Of a stretch of DNA of 64,000 nt, positions 1-8,454 are shown one piece after another. How positions within the stretch are numbered: the stretch's first letter is position 1; each line of letters opens with the position of its first letter. Below the pieces are notes generated by a model, which did not search any database, was not told where the DNA came from, and saw nothing but the letters and a program-made list of their open reading frames with translations. The position numbers and the translations under genes are program-made. The stretch is from JAYZBC01 sp036339375 (lineage in GTDB: Bacteria; Pseudomonadota; Alphaproteobacteria; MPNO01; UBA2964), in assembly GCA_036339375.1 (NCBI GenBank), contig JAYZBC010000003.1, forward strand, positions 8,527 to 72,526, given 5' to 3'.

Positions 1-415
1 AGATATTGATACAGGTTTTATCAAACTCCTAAAACATTGGGTCGTTGAGGATTGCGGGCGCGTAATTAGCCCGCAACTGGCTGACGAACAAGTGCGGGGC
101 GGATGTGTTCAAGGGATAGGCGGGGCTTTATACGAAGAGTGTATTTACGATGAAAGAGCCCAGCTTCAAAATGGCACTTTAGCCGACTACCTCACTCCGA
201 TGTCTAGCGAAATGCCAGACATAGAAGTTGCCCACGTTCAAACACCAACAACCGTTTCTGAACTCGGCGCTAAAGGAGTCGGTGAGTCTGGTACTGGTGC
301 CGCTCCAGCGGTTGTAATGAATGCTGTAAATGACGCTTTGCGTCCCTACAACACATACGTAAAAAATCAGCCAATTACTCCAAAAAGCGTTCTAAGGGCC
401 CTTGGGAAGATATAA
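1..415 (+). CDS. Xanthine dehydrogenase/CO dehydrogenase-type molybdopterin subunit, C-terminal part (partial)
   Basis: This is the 3' end of a large molybdenum hydroxylase subunit (CoxL/XdhA family). The reading frame is open from base 2 with no start, so the gene begins before the window. About 137 residues are visible. They contain the family's cofactor-binding tail: a VEDCGRVISP segment, then RGGCVQGIGGALYEE, then the GAKGVGESGTGAAPA motif whose glutamate is normally the catalytic base next to molybdenum. The family hydroxylates heterocycles, aldehydes or CO with water as the oxygen source, using a FAD subunit and a 2Fe-2S subunit that are not visible here. The substrate cannot be told from this fragment. 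It ends in TAA and faces the HNH gene convergently. Confidence 0.9.
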   Translation, partial: DIDTGFIKLLKHWVVEDCGRVISPQLADEQVRGGCVQGIGGALYEECIYDERAQLQNGTLADYLTPMSSEMPDIEVAHVQTPTTVSELGAKGVGESGTGAAPAVVMNAVNDALRPYNTYVKNQPITPKSVLRALGKI

Positions 416-500
416 ACAAATAGCAACCAGGCCTAATCCAATTTTGAAATTCACCCATTGTTTTTGCTTAATGGAACTAGTATGCAAAATTTAGCAGATT

Positions 501-1061
501 TCAGTCTTGGTAAAGCTCGCTATCCCAATAAAGGAAATCACCCCAACTTTCATGAAGATAGTTTGGTGGGAAGGCACGACCAGTTTCTTGTAGTTGCCAT
601 GTAGAAGGCTGGCAGGGCATTTTTTGAGGAAACATATTGGCCTCCTTTGCCGTCTTATTAGCTTTTCTAAAATTACAGGTGGAACAAGCTGTCACAACAT
701 TATCCCAGGTTGTACGCCCTCCACGGGATCGGGGTCGAACGTGATCAAAAGTAAGTTCATGAACCGGAAATGCGGCTCCACAATACTGGCATTCAAAGCG
801 ATCTCGTAAAAAAACGTTAAAGCGGGTAAAAGCCGGACGACGTGATAAAGGAATGTATTCTTTAAGGGCAATTACGCTGGGAAGGCGCATAGAAAATGTT
901 GGGGAACGGACCAAATAATCATATTCAGAAACAATATTCACCCTTTTTAGAAATACTGCTTTAACAGAGTTCTGCCAAGACCAAAGGGATAAAGGGAAAT
1001 AGCTTAATGGACGAAAATCAGCATTAAGGACCAGAGCCGAACTTTTTTGAGATAATGCCAA
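501..1061 (-). CDS. HNH endonuclease family protein
   Basis: The product has 186 residues and is a stand-alone HNH nuclease of the type common in alphaproteobacteria, usually chromosomal and of unknown cellular role. Zinc-binding pairs are visible at C91-x2-C94 and C126-x2-C129. Between them lies the nuclease core, with D106-H107 in FDHVRPRSRGG and N121 in TWDNVV. A TTG start at 1061 is chosen because an AGGTGA ribosome-binding sequence lies about 7 bases upstream and the protein N-terminus (MALSQKSSALVLNADFRP) matches the usual family start. No toxin, restriction or phage genes adjoin it, so a mobile-element role is not supported. Confidence 0.85.
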   Translation of the reverse strand: MALSQKSSALVLNADFRPLSYFPLSLWSWQNSVKAVFLKRVNIVSEYDYLVRSPTFSMRLPSVIALKEYIPLSRRPAFTRFNVFLRDRFECQYCGAAFPVHELTFDHVRPRSRGGRTTWDNVVTACSTCNFRKANKTAKEANMFPQKMPCQPSTWQLQETGRAFPPNYLHESWGDFLYWDSELYQD

Positions 1062-1213
1062 AGAATTATCACCTAACCAAAATGAACCCTATACAAAATG
1101 TGGAATTTTTACTATGCAATTATCAAAATAAAAGGACATTACAAATAAACACCCTTTTGTTCAATTTGGATGGGGTAGAAAAAAATTTCGACTTTAAAAA
1201 AAAAGGGGCAACC

Positions 1214-1699
1214 ATGTCAAAGAAACAACCTGTAATTAAATCTAAATTTCTCTCCCACGGTACGCTTGGATCAAAAGATCTTTCTGAGAGCCGAAAATTT
1301 TACGAAGAATTTTTAGGCTTAGAGGTTACACAAACGAGCAAAATTTCACTAATGATTAGACTGGGGGGTGACCATATTTATGCAGTTGTACAGGATAAAA
1401 ATTGTCCGGAAATGCCGAGGATCAATCACAACGGTATTGATGTCGAATCTGACAAAGATGTCGATGCAGCCTACGAAGCCGTAAAAAGCGGACAAGCAAA
1501 GTGGGGACTGTACAACATATCAAATCCTGTGGAACAACACGGTACATATAGTTTTCATTTTTCAGATCGCGATCAAAATGCTTGGGAGATTTTAAGTAAC
1601 CCAAAAGGTGGATATAGGTGGATCTTCGATTTGGGAGACTTAGAAGGAAAAGGACACTGGGACCCAGAGCTTAGAAAATCCCGTTTGAACTCAATTTAA
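1214..1699 (+). CDS. VOC superfamily (glyoxalase/extradiol dioxygenase-like) protein
   Basis: This 161-residue protein has the paired beta-alpha-beta-beta-beta layout of vicinal oxygen chelate proteins. It opens with SHGTLGSKDLSESRKFYEEFLGL and has a second module ending in DRDQNAWEIL. H15, H72 and E125 are reasonable metal ligands by position. The ATG at 1214 is preferred over longer in-frame starts because AAAAAGGGG precedes it and the upstream residues look non-coding. The family includes extradiol dioxygenases, glyoxalase I and fosfomycin-resistance enzymes; the substrate is not predictable. The gene ends convergently, overlapping the hydrolase stop by 4 bases. Confidence 0.8.
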   Translation: MSKKQPVIKSKFLSHGTLGSKDLSESRKFYEEFLGLEVTQTSKISLMIRLGGDHIYAVVQDKNCPEMPRINHNGIDVESDKDVDAAYEAVKSGQAKWGLYNISNPVEQHGTYSFHFSDRDQNAWEILSNPKGGYRWIFDLGDLEGKGHWDPELRKSRLNSI

Positions 1700-2355
1700 A
1701 GCAGAACCGACTGCAAAAAGTCCGCACCAATTTTAACTCCCTCTTGGTCAATTCCATGCTGCAAACCGTGCCGATTATGTGTGTCAACTTTCACCCCATT
1801 TTTTATCAGTGAATCAGCAGCAACACCCATTAAATTGACTGGTATCAGGGGGTCGTCTTCCCCATGAATTAATAACACGGGTGGCCGGACACTAATTTCG
1901 TCAACTAACAATTCGGGTGCTTCTAATCTTCCTGAATAACCTAAAATTCCGGCTGGTGAATTTGAACGCCGCAGACCAACGTGTAATGACAACATGGTCC
2001 CCTGTGAAAAACCTAAAAATGCCAGTTTGTTTTCATCTACACCCAGCCGTTTTAATTCACTATCTACAAATGCATCAATTATGGACGCTGCCGCACGAAT
2101 TTGAGACAGTCTATCTTGTTGATTTTCTTCTAAAACATTGAACCATTGTAATCCACCAAAAGGGTTTTGAGCGCAAGGGTATGGTGCATTAGGGGCTACA
2201 AAAAGTGTGTCAGGCAGTGCTGCGGACAAGGCGGGTGCCAAACCGATCAAATCGTCCCCATTAGCCCCGTAGCCATGCAATAAAACAACAATACTTTTCG
2301 TTATGCCCGACACAGGGCCCATAATCGGACCGCTGAGCTTTGGAAATTTAGTCAC
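1696..2355 (-). CDS. Alpha/beta hydrolase, phospholipase/carboxylesterase family
   Basis: This 219-residue cytoplasmic serine hydrolase is of the carboxylesterase/acyl-protein thioesterase type (YpfH-like). The oxyanion motif LLHGYGANGDD is near residues 25-35, the nucleophile is S117 in GFSQG, the acid is D168 in GEDDPLIP and the histidine is H200 in HGLQHGID. The start is a GTG at 2355 that overlaps the TGA of the upstream glycosylase (GTGA), with GGAGG about 8 bases ahead. This indicates translational coupling and rules out the longer reading. The physiological ester is unknown. Confidence 0.85.
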   Translation of the reverse strand: MTKFPKLSGPIMGPVSGITKSIVVLLHGYGANGDDLIGLAPALSAALPDTLFVAPNAPYPCAQNPFGGLQWFNVLEENQQDRLSQIRAAASIIDAFVDSELKRLGVDENKLAFLGFSQGTMLSLHVGLRRSNSPAGILGYSGRLEAPELLVDEISVRPPVLLIHGEDDPLIPVNLMGVAADSLIKNGVKVDTHNRHGLQHGIDQEGVKIGADFLQSVLL

Positions 2356-3035
2356 CCGTTTTTTCCTCCAGAAGGTTTTTTGATTACGTTCAAATAATAG
2401 TTCCAAAAAATACGGGCTGCCACCGCCCGAAAAGGCCTCCACTCCTTACCAAACTGCGTCAAAATTTTAAAATCCGGTCGAATTGATAATCCCTTCACCT
2501 TTTCGACAGCTAATGCCAGTGCTAAATCCCCTGCAGGCCAAACATCGGGGCGACCTAAAGCCTCCATCAAATACACATCCGCAGTCCAATGTCCAATTCC
2601 AGTAACCTTCATTAACATTGCTTTAGCATCATCATCGTTGAAATGCCCCAATTCTTTTAAAGGCAAGGATGCGACTTTGATAGATTCTGCAAGCAATCGA
2701 GTGTAACGAACCTTTTGCCGGGAAAAACCTAGTTCTCGTAATTCAGTTATTTGAAGTTTCAGAAATTGGTCAGGTGTTACCCTTTTTTTAAGATACTTGA
2801 CAAGACGCCTAAACGTAGCTCGTGCAGAAGCCAAAGACACCTGCTGTTCTAAAATTAAAAAAAGCAAGGTACAGAAACCTTCTGGCCGTTGCCACAAGGG
2901 GGGTATTCCAAATTGTTTGACGATTAAAGAAAGATCTTTGTCCCTAGTGCAAAGCCAATTTGTAGCCTCAACAAGTTGAACTTTGTTCAGACGGCTAAAC
3001 GATTTCTTGGTCCAAAATTCGGTCTCACCCGACAT
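2352..3035 (-). CDS. DNA-3-methyladenine glycosylase II family (AlkA-like)
   Basis: This 227-residue base-excision glycosylase removes alkylated bases. The helix-hairpin-helix is at about residues 141-153 (KVTGIGHWTAD), followed by the Pro/Gly-rich loop and the catalytic aspartate D170 in WPAGDLAL. The length fits the short form lacking the Ada-like N-terminal domain of E. coli AlkA. ATG at 3035. It is the first gene of a two-gene unit with the hydrolase and lies directly downstream of a decayed NUDIX gene on the same strand. Confidence 0.88.
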   Translation of the reverse strand: MSGETEFWTKKSFSRLNKVQLVEATNWLCTRDKDLSLIVKQFGIPPLWQRPEGFCTLLFLILEQQVSLASARATFRRLVKYLKKRVTPDQFLKLQITELRELGFSRQKVRYTRLLAESIKVASLPLKELGHFNDDDAKAMLMKVTGIGHWTADVYLMEALGRPDVWPAGDLALALAVEKVKGLSIRPDFKILTQFGKEWRPFRAVAARIFWNYYLNVIKKPSGGKNG

Positions 3036-3099
3036 TTTCAGTTCGATTCACTTTGTTATCAGTGAGGAAATAATAGGTAGTGGTTTTTATAAAAAAAAT

Positions 3100-3351
3100 C
3101 TATCCCCCGTAAAGGGCTTTAACTATTTTGGTATAACCAGAGTCTCCTGGCGTCAGCACACCTTTGCGGATAAAAAAATCGATGTTCACTGCCGCACAAT
3201 TGAACTTAAAGTCCGAAGTATCTGACGTAACGGACAAAACCTGTTTAGCTGGTAATAATTTAAACTCTGACACCTCTCCATCAACATTGTTCGGGGCAAA
3301 ATCATGGGGCAACTCTATATCAAAAACAAAAATTAATTTTGTCGAGCAAGC
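3100..3351 (-). pseudogene. Remnant of a NUDIX hydrolase (DUF4743 type), C-terminal tail only
   Basis: About 83 codons survive. They read as the conserved tail of DUF4743-type NUDIX hydrolases (thiamin-diphosphate-hydrolase-like): FDIELPHDFAPNNVDGEVSE, then FKFNCAAVNIDFFIRKG, then a GYTKIVKAL end and a TAG stop. In the frame upstream a TGA lies at 3352-3354, and the NUDIX box with the N-terminal half is missing. An out-of-frame PRGGL just upstream could be a trace of the lost box. A complete member is about 270-300 residues, so this is a deletion or decay product. A short expressed protein starting at the TTG near 3312 is possible but unlikely. Confidence 0.72.
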
Positions 3352-3538
3352 TCATAAAAAAAGACCGCCACGAGGCATTTAAAAAGTCAAGGGTAAAAAA
3401 ATCTAAGGTTTTTAACTCGCCCCCGCCTTCAAGAGCAACGTTCACATAAATTAGCCATCTAGAAAGATCAAATTTTTTACCTTAGAGACAACGATTTTAA
3501 TTTTTTTTTTTATTTATATAAAATATAAATTGCAGTCT

Positions 3539-3567
3539 TTGACGACATGCTAATCCCGTATTACTTT
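3539..3567 (+). promoter_or_regulatory. Possible sigma-70-type promoter for etfBA
   Basis: TTGACG at 3539-3544 and TACTTT at 3562-3567 are separated by 17 bases. They sit about 70 bases before the etfB start and downstream of a very AT-rich tract (3500-3530). The -35 element is good and the -10 element is weak. This is a pattern match only. Confidence 0.3.
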
Positions 3568-3637
3568 GTTCAAGCAAAAATAGCCGCAACTATTACCGTG
3601 CGGATAAAATCTTATAAAGGGGAAATTTTTGTAAGTT

Positions 3638-4387
3638 ATGAAAATCCTAGTCGCTGTAAAACGAGTCATTGATTACAATGTTAAAGTAAGAGTTAAGGGG
3701 GACAATACAGGCGTAGAATTAGCAAACGTCAAGATGTCAATGAACCCTTTCGACGAAATTGCGGTTGAAGAGGCTGTCCGCTTTGTTGAAGCCGGGACTG
3801 CTTCTGAGGTAGTTGCAATTTCCATGGGTGAGGCCAAGTGTACGGAGACAATTCGAACAGCGCTTGCTATGGGCGCCGATCGCGGAATTCATGTAAAAAC
3901 CGAAGAAGAACTCCAACCGCTTGCTGTCGCGAAACTTTTAAAAGTAATTGTAGAAAAAGAAAACCCTAATCTTGTGATTGTGGGAAAACAAGCGATAGAC
4001 GACGACAGCAGCCAAACTGGACCGATGCTAGCAGCTTTGCTCGGATGGTCACAGGGTACTTTTGCATCTAAAATTGAAATTTCTGATGAAAATGCAGTAG
4101 TCACAAGAGAGGTAGATGGTGGTTTAGAAACCCTGTCCTTGAAAATGCCAATCGTCGTAACAACGGATTTGCGATTAAATGAACCTCGTTATGCTTCGTT
4201 ACCCAATATTATGAAAGCCAAGAAAAAGCAAATAGACGAATACTCACCTGAAGATTTGGGAGTTGATGTGAGCCCCCGGCTCATTACGCTAAGGGTCGAC
4301 GAACCACCACCGCGAAAAGGCGGTGGCAAAGTTAATGATGTTGCAGAACTCGTTGACAAATTAAAAAATGAGGCGGGAGTAATTTGA
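3638..4387 (+). CDS. etfB: Electron transfer flavoprotein, beta subunit
   Basis: This 249-residue beta subunit of ETF carries AMP and helps accept electrons from acyl-CoA and other FAD dehydrogenases, passing them to ETF-ubiquinone oxidoreductase. The start MKILVAVKRVIDYNVKVRVK, the NPFDEIAVEEAVR segment and the VGKQAIDDDSSQTGPMLA motif are typical. The tail PPPRKGGGKV is also characteristic. The ATG at 3638 follows AAAGGGGA at longer than usual spacing. It is coupled to etfA by a one-base TGATG overlap and heads the etfB-etfA-hbd unit. Confidence 0.96.
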   Translation: MKILVAVKRVIDYNVKVRVKGDNTGVELANVKMSMNPFDEIAVEEAVRFVEAGTASEVVAISMGEAKCTETIRTALAMGADRGIHVKTEEELQPLAVAKLLKVIVEKENPNLVIVGKQAIDDDSSQTGPMLAALLGWSQGTFASKIEISDENAVVTREVDGGLETLSLKMPIVVTTDLRLNEPRYASLPNIMKAKKKQIDEYSPEDLGVDVSPRLITLRVDEPPPRKGGGKVNDVAELVDKLKNEAGVI

Positions 4388-5340
4388 TGACTGTCCTTGT
4401 AATTGCGGAACATGACAATCAAGATTTAAAGGGTGCAACACTGAATACAATTACAGCAGCTATTTCATTGAACACAGGAAGCGTAAATGTCCTTGTCGCT
4501 GGAGAAAACTGCCAAAAAGCTGCTGAAAGCGTTGCAAAATTCTGTGGTGTAGAAAAAGTGTTAATTGCTGAGGATAACAGTTATGTCAATGCACTTGCTG
4601 AACCACTTTCGGCTTTAATTGTTAATCTTGCGCAGGACTATTCCCACATTGTGTTACCGCACACCACTTTTGGAAAAAACGTGGCCCCACGAGTTACTGC
4701 CCTTTTGGATGCCGTTCAGGTCTCCGATATCACAGAAGTGCAATCAACTGATAAATTTGTTCGGCCAATCTATGCGGGTAATGCCATGGCCACTGTCCAA
4801 ACCAAAGGCGAAAAGGTGATTTTAACGATAAGAGGTACTGCTTTTGAAAAAGCTGAAAGTGGCGGTGATGCCCTTATAGAGTCTGTCGGGCCCACTGAAG
4901 ATCCAAATCTTTCTAGTTTTTTGGGCCAAGAATTGACTAAAACTGAAAGACCTGAACTAACAGCTGCTCGTGTAGTTGTTTCAGGTGGCCGAGGAATGCA
5001 ATCGGGAGATAATTTTCCCCTGGTTGAAGCAGTTGCCGACCGACTTGGTGCAGCAGTGGGGGCCTCCCGCGCTGCAGTGGATGCTGGCTATGTTCCTAAC
5101 GACTATCAAGTGGGACAAACTGGAAAAGTGGTGGCACCAGAGTTATACATGGCGATTGGTATTTCGGGGGCAATACAGCACTTGGCAGGCATGAAAGATA
5201 GCAAGGTAATTGTTGCCATTAATAAAGATGAAGATGCACCAATTTTTCAAATCGCTGATTACGGTTTAGTGGGGGATTTATTTGAAGAAATGCCTGCGCT
5301 GGCAGAGGAACTTGACAAACAAGAAATCAAACCACGCTAA
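4387..5340 (+). CDS. etfA: Electron transfer flavoprotein, alpha subunit
   Basis: This 317-residue alpha subunit of ETF holds the FAD. The C-terminal FAD domain is complete: SGGRG at 199-203, GASRAAVD at 225-232, QVGQTGK at 241-247 and GISGAIQH at 258-265. The ATG at 4387 overlaps the etfB stop by one base. A TTG one codon earlier is less likely. It works with EtfB in fatty acid and amino acid oxidation in the cytoplasm. Confidence 0.96.
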   Translation: MTVLVIAEHDNQDLKGATLNTITAAISLNTGSVNVLVAGENCQKAAESVAKFCGVEKVLIAEDNSYVNALAEPLSALIVNLAQDYSHIVLPHTTFGKNVAPRVTALLDAVQVSDITEVQSTDKFVRPIYAGNAMATVQTKGEKVILTIRGTAFEKAESGGDALIESVGPTEDPNLSSFLGQELTKTERPELTAARVVVSGGRGMQSGDNFPLVEAVADRLGAAVGASRAAVDAGYVPNDYQVGQTGKVVAPELYMAIGISGAIQHLAGMKDSKVIVAINKDEDAPIFQIADYGLVGDLFEEMPALAEELDKQEIKPR

Positions 5341-5366
5341 CGAACCAAGTAAAACAGACATTTAAG

Positions 5367-6251
5367 ATGAAAAGCGAAAGTCAAAAAACAATCGGCATAA
5401 TTGGTGCTGGACAGATGGGTAGTGGCATCGCCCAAATTTGTGCACAAAGTGGCTTTACTGTCATTCTTTCAGATATTTCCAACGAAATTTTAGATACTGC
5501 TATAAACGGTGTTCGAAAACGGATTGAACGCCTCGTTGAGAGGAAAAAACTTTCAAAAAATCAAATCAAGATTATCCTTGGTAAAATTACAATTACCCAA
5601 GAATTAAAATCACTAGGTGTTTGTGATTTTGTTTTAGAAGCAGTCACTGAGGACGAAAAAGTCAAAGTAGGAATTTTACAAAATCTTCAGCCGCATATAG
5701 GTAAAAATACAATCCTGCTCACAAATACATCATCAATCTCTATTACTCGACTTGCATCAAAGACCGACAGACCTGAAAAATTTATGGGTTTACATTTTAT
5801 GAACCCGGTTCATGTGATGAAGTTGGTCGAACTGATTCGTGGAGTAGCAACAGACGATACTACTTTTGAAGCTGTCACTGGTTTGGTGTCCAAATTAGAA
5901 AAAACAGCGATAATTTCGGAAGATTTTCCAGCCTTTATCCTCAACCGTATCTTAATCCCCATGTTAAATGAAGCTATCTATGTTGTACACGAGGGCGTAG
6001 GAACAATAAAAGACGTCGATACAGCGATGAAACTCGGTGCTCACCACCCGATGGGCCCGCTAGAACTTGCCGATTTCATAGGATTAGATACCTGCCTGTC
6101 TATTATGCAAGTTATACATAAAGAATTAGGCGATAGTAAATTCCGACCCTGCCCACTTCTCTCGAAATTTGTAGAAGCCGGACGGTTAGGCCGCAAAACA
6201 AAAATAGGGTTTTACGATTATTCTGGCCAAGAACCAGTGCCCACTCGATAA
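5367..6251 (+). CDS. hbd: 3-hydroxybutyryl-CoA dehydrogenase
   Basis: This 294-residue single-function enzyme interconverts 3-hydroxyacyl-CoA and 3-oxoacyl-CoA with NAD(P). The Rossmann motif GAGQMG is at residues 13-18. The catalytic dyad is H143 in GLHFMNP and E155 in LVEL, twelve residues apart as in the family. It lies 26 bases after etfA, the standard alphaproteobacterial order, which ties it to beta-oxidation or C4 metabolism. Its stop is separated from the convergent tlpA stop by a single base. Confidence 0.93.
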   Translation: MKSESQKTIGIIGAGQMGSGIAQICAQSGFTVILSDISNEILDTAINGVRKRIERLVERKKLSKNQIKIILGKITITQELKSLGVCDFVLEAVTEDEKVKVGILQNLQPHIGKNTILLTNTSSISITRLASKTDRPEKFMGLHFMNPVHVMKLVELIRGVATDDTTFEAVTGLVSKLEKTAIISEDFPAFILNRILIPMLNEAIYVVHEGVGTIKDVDTAMKLGAHHPMGPLELADFIGLDTCLSIMQVIHKELGDSKFRPCPLLSKFVEAGRLGRKTKIGFYDYSGQEPVPTR

Positions 6252-6252
6252 C

Positions 6253-6840
6253 CTATTTCCGTTTTTTTAAGTAAAAATCTATTAGAGCCAATGCCTCTGG
6301 GGCATCCCATTCAGCAGTTCCTTTTAGAGTTCCAATAATTTGACCGCTTCGCCCCAACAAAATTGATGTCGGTATACCCTCTATACCAAAATCACGTGCT
6401 ACTTTTGCTTTCTGATCAAGCCAAATTGTCAAATTCGTAAAGCCGTTTTTTCGGATAAAAGGTAATATTGCTGCCCAGCCTTCTTGGTCCTGTGATAAAG
6501 CTATTATGTTAAAATCAGCATTACTTCGTGCTTTTTGCAAACGAGAAAGAGAGGGCATTTCCCGAATACAGGGCGCACACCAAGTTGCCCAAAAATTTAT
6601 CAAAACGACTTTACCCTGATAGTCCGAAAGAAAAACCCGCGTGTTGTCTTGATTTAAAAGATATAATTTAGAAGCTGGTTTCAATGATTTTTGGAGAGTA
6701 AACTTGTGCATCGAACCGGTAAGGGGCGGTAAATTATTATTGCCGGTTTGTGGTTTTTCACTTGATTTATCGGTAAAAATTCCCCACATGGCTGAGCCCA
6801 ATGCAACGATTGTTAAAAATATCAACAAGTTTTTGGACAT
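6253..6840 (-). CDS. tlpA: TlpA-like membrane-anchored thioredoxin
   Basis: This 195-residue protein has an N-terminal membrane anchor (about residues 4-22), a linker and a thioredoxin domain. The active site is W87-C88-A89-P90-C91 in NFWATWCAPC, which faces the periplasm in TlpA/ResA proteins. These act as reductants, for instance in cytochrome oxidase or cytochrome c maturation. The ATG at 6840 is chosen because AAGGGG precedes it and the anchor begins immediately; a longer in-frame start would lie inside the divergent argH. Placement divergent from argH is common in alphaproteobacteria. Confidence 0.88.
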   Translation of the reverse strand: MSKNLLIFLTIVALGSAMWGIFTDKSSEKPQTGNNNLPPLTGSMHKFTLQKSLKPASKLYLLNQDNTRVFLSDYQGKVVLINFWATWCAPCIREMPSLSRLQKARSNADFNIIALSQDQEGWAAILPFIRKNGFTNLTIWLDQKAKVARDFGIEGIPTSILLGRSGQIIGTLKGTAEWDAPEALALIDFYLKKRK

Positions 6841-6868
6841 GTGACCCCTTTTTCGCTGAGACTGAGCT

Positions 6869-8326
6869 ATGAGTAAGATGCGCAATTCAAAATCCAAAAC
6901 GCGGGCCAACCCTGCCACGACGACACCTGCTCGGGAAAGCAAAAACTCACCTCACCCATTGTGGGGAGGTCGATTTTCGTCTAGGCCTGATAAATTATTA
7001 GAAGCGATAAACTCTTCTGTTGAGTTTGATAAACGTTTATATGCTCAAGATATCGCAGGTTCAATTGCGCATTGCCGGATGTTGGTTAAGCAAAAAATTG
7101 TTGATAAAAAAACGGGGGCAATGATTTTAGGAGGTTTAGAAAAAGTTAAATCGGAAATTGAAGAAAATAAATTTAACTTTGAATCTTCTTTTGAGGATAT
7201 ACATCTGAATATCGAAAAACGGTTAATTGAATTGGTTGGTGAGGATGGAGGACGTCTTCACACTGCAAGATCACGAAATGATCAAGTTTCTACAGATTTT
7301 CGCCTTTGGATTAGAGAAACAATAAAAAACTTAGATTCTTCAATTCGAGATTTACAAGAAGCACTTATTGATAAAGCAGAAATAAATGGGGAAACCGTAA
7401 TGCCTGGTTTTACGCATTTACAGGCAGCACAACCTATCACGTTGGGACATCACTTTTTGGCATATGTAGAGATGTTAGGACGTGATAGGGGCCGGTTTAA
7501 GGATACAGTGAAACGCCTCAATGAATGTCCCCTTGGTGCTGCTGCACTTGCGGGTACATCGTTTCCAATTGATAGAATGGCAACAGCAAAGGCCTTGGGT
7601 TTTGCTCAGCCAACTAATAATTCGATTGACTCTGTTTCAGACAGGGATTTCGTCCTGGAGTTTCTTTCATCAGCGGTTATTACTGCAATTCACTTATCAC
7701 GATTAAGTGAAGAAATTGTACTTTGGTGCTCTAACCAGTTTGCTTTTGCTGTACTAAGTGATGCGTTCACCACTGGAAGTTCCGTCATGCCGCAAAAAAG
7801 GAACCCTGATGCGGCTGAATTGGTACGAGGGAAGACAGGTAGGATAGTTGGGGCTTTGGTAGCTTTAACCACTGTTTTAAAGGGACTCCCCCTTGCCTAT
7901 TCAAAGGATCTACAGGAAGATAAAGAGCCTGTGTTTGATGCTGCAGACTCTCTTTGTATTTCCATCTTCGCCATGACAGCGATGATAAAAGACTTAAAAT
8001 TTGATTGCGCAAAATTAAAAGAGGCTGCTGGAGTAGGTCACACTACAGCGACCGACCTCGCGGATTGGTTAGTTAGAGTCCTTGGATTGCCTTTTCGGCA
8101 GGCACACCAAATTACAGGAACTTTAGTTAAGTTAGCGGAAGGCAAAGAAAGTAGCCTTGGTGAATTATCTCTGTCAGAAATGCAGTCGGTAGAACCTGGT
8201 ATAAACGAAGATGTTTATAGGGTTCTTGGAGTTTCAGAGTCTGTCAAAAGTAAAACAAGTTATGGCGGAACTACGCCTAAGAATGTACTTGCACAGGCTC
8301 ACAACGCACGTAAAAGGTTCTTATAA
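6869..8326 (+). CDS. argH: Argininosuccinate lyase
   Basis: This 485-residue enzyme splits argininosuccinate into arginine and fumarate, the last step of arginine synthesis. The fumarase/lyase signature GSSVMPQKRNP is at 303-313, and the HTARSRNDQV substrate loop is at 131-140. The catalytic core begins at LWGGRF (31-36), preceded by a 30-residue low-complexity extension also found in relatives. The start could be 6869 or the ATG at 6878. Only 28 bases separate it from divergent tlpA, so the promoter must overlap coding DNA. The stop overlaps the next gene (TAATG). Confidence 0.95.
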   Translation: MSKMRNSKSKTRANPATTTPARESKNSPHPLWGGRFSSRPDKLLEAINSSVEFDKRLYAQDIAGSIAHCRMLVKQKIVDKKTGAMILGGLEKVKSEIEENKFNFESSFEDIHLNIEKRLIELVGEDGGRLHTARSRNDQVSTDFRLWIRETIKNLDSSIRDLQEALIDKAEINGETVMPGFTHLQAAQPITLGHHFLAYVEMLGRDRGRFKDTVKRLNECPLGAAALAGTSFPIDRMATAKALGFAQPTNNSIDSVSDRDFVLEFLSSAVITAIHLSRLSEEIVLWCSNQFAFAVLSDAFTTGSSVMPQKRNPDAAELVRGKTGRIVGALVALTTVLKGLPLAYSKDLQEDKEPVFDAADSLCISIFAMTAMIKDLKFDCAKLKEAAGVGHTTATDLADWLVRVLGLPFRQAHQITGTLVKLAEGKESSLGELSLSEMQSVEPGINEDVYRVLGVSESVKSKTSYGGTTPKNVLAQAHNARKRFL

Positions 8327-8454
8327 TGCGCCTTATAGGTCTTATTCTTTTAATTTTTGCACTAATAATACCAGTTTCAGCGTGCGGGAAAAAAGATGAT
8401 CCAATACCACCACCAGGAAAAGACAGCGAATACCCTAGGGTTTACCCGCAATGA
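8326..8454 (+). CDS. lptM: Small lipoprotein, LptM (YifL)-like
   Basis: This 42-residue lipoprotein sits exactly between argH and lysA, overlapping argH by one base (TAATG) and lysA by four (ATGA). It has a short positively charged start, a hydrophobic stretch at residues 4-18 and the lipobox VSAC with C20, followed by GKKDDPIPPPGK, a tail typical of the LptM/YifL family. In E. coli LptM helps assemble the LptDE lipopolysaccharide translocon in the outer membrane. The three-gene overlap argues for one coupled transcript. Confidence 0.87.
   Translation: MRLIGLILLIFALIIPVSACGKKDDPIPPPGKDSEYPRVYPQ

Noticed and set aside
501..1061. HNH gene as part of a homing, phage or defence element
   Set aside because: It is a stand-alone family common in alphaproteobacterial chromosomes, and no phage, intron, methylase or toxin genes adjoin it.
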